Positions 61,291 through 64,000 of a stretch of 64,000 bases of DNA are shown here, piece after piece. The position numbers and the translations under genes were made by a program. Numbering within the stretch: the stretch's first letter is position 1; the number at the start of each line of letters is the position of its first letter. The DNA is taken from NCBI GenBank assembly GCA_028023455.1, contig JAQFVV010012405.1, forward strand, positions 8,105,291 to 8,169,290. Reading direction: 5' to 3'. This DNA is from Epiperipatus broadwayi (taxonomy: Eukaryota; Onychophora; Udeonychophora; Euonychophora; Peripatidae). The notes under the pieces were generated by a model. The model saw nothing but the letters and a program-made list of their open reading frames with translations, ran no database searches and was not told the DNA's origin.

Positions 61291-64000
61291 AGGAATTTGA
61301 ATGAGGTATGCACAAAATTTAGTTTTATAGTCTAGACTAAAAAAAAATTACAAACATAAAAGTTTATTTTTTGTTCTTGTCTTTATTTTAAAAGTAAAGA
61401 CAATTAAAAATCATCTTATTGTTCTTGTAAATTTTGTACTTATCTTCAAAAAACATTCTTATAAAATCAATCATTTTCGTTAACAAAATTTGAAATGTCT
61501 TTTTTATTTGATTTTTAAATTACTGATAAAAAAAATTGAAATCATTTTATAGAATTTTTATGTTTATAATTAAAAAGGATTTCTATTTTTTTTTTATTAT
61601 CAATGCATGCGTGTTAATTTGATCTTTCACTATCATAAAGATAAAAAGTGTTTTTTTTTTTTATTTTTCATTTCACAGTCAATATTAAAAATTTGTTTTA
61701 GAATGTAATCTTTTCAGGAACTATAAGTATTTTATCTATCTAACTTTTCAGCAAATTTTTATTTGCACTGCTATAATTATTCAAATTTTTATGACATTCA
61801 GTTTAGTCTATGCTTACAGTTGATCATAGATTATTACTTATTCTAGGTTCTACTGACTGGCTCAGTCATTGTATTGTATTTTCAAATAATAGACAATATT
61901 TCATTTTAATCATTTATGATAACTTCTAATTTTAGATTAAAATTGTAACTACATATCATAATGTCATAATAAAAAAATTCCTAAGATAATTATATACAAA
62001 TATTTAATATAAGAGTACTAAAAATAGTTGTCATAATTTTGAATTACTTATGCATTTTTAGTTTTTGCATTTTAAATTTGTTTTGTTGTAAGATTCTTTT
62101 CTGTGAAGCCTCCATTCATAAAAAAGCAAAACTTTTTATCATACTTTACAGCTACTTATCATGATGAATGAAGATCCCATTATTTATATATATGTATATT
62201 ATAAAATCTGTTTTATAGTTTATATATATATAATAGAATACCTCTAATGCTTTAATATATTGTATACCCCACTTAGCACTTGGCCTTTATTTGAGGATTT
62301 ACAATAGCAATCACCATTAATTTGTATCAACTATTTCGATTTACAATCCATTAATCACTATAAAGATCTTAAAAAATTTAAAAAAAATTTGGTGGCCATT
62401 TTGTAAGGTTGCTGATATCATAGGATAGTTATTAAAGCTTCGTTATCCAAATAGTAATTTTTATGCTGAAATTGTATTATACATAGTTTATTCATAACAA
62501 TATTACAGTGTTGTATACAATGTTTTAATTATGAATTAAAAATATGATTGACGAATGCACAGGACAATATTTTATTTAATTTTCATCCAGAATCTTTGCA
62601 AAACAATCAATAGTTTATTAATAACCTATCCAAAGTAATGATTTTTATCGTTAATGTTTACAAAACCAAAAAAAGTAATTAATTCAGTATAATAAATAAT
62701 CAAAACCATGTTTTGATGATGTACAACAACCAAATATATTAATACAGTATTAAATTTTAAAATGTATACATTAGTTTAAAAACAGTATGTATTTACTCAC
62801 TTTTAGGGATGAAAATTTTTATGAATGTTACATGGCTTGCAGCAGAAATTTTGAGCATCGTATTGCAATTTAAATTATTTTGAAAAAAAAAAGAGATTCC
62901 CTAGATTATGGAAGTAATAATGAACTTTATATGATTAAAAATTACTAAATCTAAATTAAATGTAACACTTAATCTATTTGCTCAATTTTAAAACATCTTG
63001 TAAATTATTTTAGAAATAGTGGGCATTATATAAAAATATATACGCAAAAAAAATTGAAAATTTTATTCAGCATAAAACTAAAAATAACATTTGGTTATTT
63101 CATATTAATATTTAATTTTACATTATCTATAGTGCAATATAATAGTAAAAGTATTGTCAATTAATTTTGGATTAAAATGTTTATGAATGTTAATTTCTAT
63201 CAAACCTAAACTACTAGTAAGTGTATATGTGGTTAAAAACCTGTGAGCATGATTTCATGAAGTTAATAAATTCTATATGATGAAAATGCAATACAAATTG
63301 AAAAAGATTTTTTATCTTTAACATTTATTTAATAATTCTTATATATGCCTTCACAAATAATGCATTACTCAAAAAATTTGTAAGTCATCTCAAAAAAATG
63401 GTTACCACACTTAATAAAATATATCTCATGATCAAAAAAATGCCAATGTAGCATATTTGTAAACAAACTGCTGTTTATTTAGATCTGCATAGTACATATT
63501 GTTTTTAAAAAGCCTTAAATAGTGATTACAGTATGAAAACATAATGTGTTAGATACTTTTTTTTCTAACATGTTAGAAGTTTTGGTTTTTCAAATTAACT
63601 GCATGATTATAATTCTGTAATGTACATTTTTATAATCTGGATATTCTTATATTGTTAGTAAATAACAAATCTTTATATTTACAAGAGTAAAGTGAGATAT
63701 TATTAAACATTGCTTTTTTAATTCTAAATAATTTCACATATATAATATAAGATTATGAATTTTAAAAAATGAAACTTCAGCACGGGCTTTTTTTCACTGC
63801 AAGAGTTTACAATTTTGCGGACGAACACATAAAATTGTCAACTGTGAACTTACTGTCTCTTTTTCGGCTCATTTTTCTGTACATTTGCACACTGAAATAA
63901 CTTTTTTTCCTAATCATACCAGAAATTTTTTAAGCTTACAACTACATATGTTTTCAATTGGAATACCAAATCTAAAAATATGTGAAATCAATAAATTAAA
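61291..64000. other. AT-rich stretch, no gene seen
   Basis: No coding frame longer than chance is present. A slightly GC-richer patch at 63780-63900 carries no recognisable gene. Confidence 0.4.

Overview
This is an A+T-rich (roughly three quarters by eye) stretch of a eukaryotic, most likely invertebrate metazoan, nuclear genome. The evidence is non-LTR and LTR retrotransposons, tRNA-derived SINE copies, long simple-sequence arrays and poly(A)-tailed insertions. No bacterial operon, rRNA, CRISPR array or intact host gene is visible. I cannot name the species. Nearly everything recognisable is transposable-element material, much of it decayed, and most long reading frames are either remnants of retrotransposon proteins or artefacts of simple repeats.

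Layout. 0.3-4.2 kb: a decayed minus-strand LINE with, in coding order, an SGNH (GDSL)-hydrolase-like segment, an APE endonuclease, reverse transcriptase and a CCHC tail. 4.65-5.2 kb: a tRNA-like SINE, then the C-terminal tail of an unrelated LINE on the plus strand. 5.9-8.0 kb: a 2-kb GATA/TAGA array. 10.1-12.7 kb: a probable solo LTR (family C). 17.9-21.4 kb: a complete LTR-internal-LTR element (family A) with almost no internal coding capacity. 23.0-23.8 kb: a LINE tail (type II, minus). 26.5-31.0 kb: a satellite-like ~460-bp repeat, one dispersed copy plus a block in which plus-strand and minus-strand tandem copies meet; LINE and tandem-duplication debris lies between. 32.6-36.95 kb: a three-level nest, repeat K containing a family B LTR containing a type II LINE. 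That LINE carries a 334-bp inverted duplication and eight 59-bp tandem repeats just after its stop codon. 37.9-42.3 kb: a decayed LTR element (family D) with a frameshifted gag-like gene. 42.4-43.9 kb: two 3' fragments of the first LINE type, head to tail. 44.5 kb: a second SINE copy with a perfect 16-bp target-site duplication. 45.7-56.3 kb: further family C and B LTRs, a Gypsy integrase fragment, and a second complete element (52.2-56.3 kb) whose primer-binding site resembles one for tRNA-Lys. 56.3-64 kb: mostly featureless AT-rich DNA with a strong 65-bp-arm hairpin and a diverged direct repeat.

The most coherent signal is the group of LTR families A, B, C and D. In all of them the minus-strand reading begins with a short palindrome just inside the TG terminus. 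Families A, B3/B4, C1 and D2 also have a TATA box about 360-480 bp in. Most copies abut ATAT, and all appear to lie in the same orientation. At least two are short-internal, apparently non-autonomous elements. The genes here do not form a pathway; the region reads as layered insertions of retroelements into each other and into (TA)n tracts. No host defence or biosynthetic system is visible.
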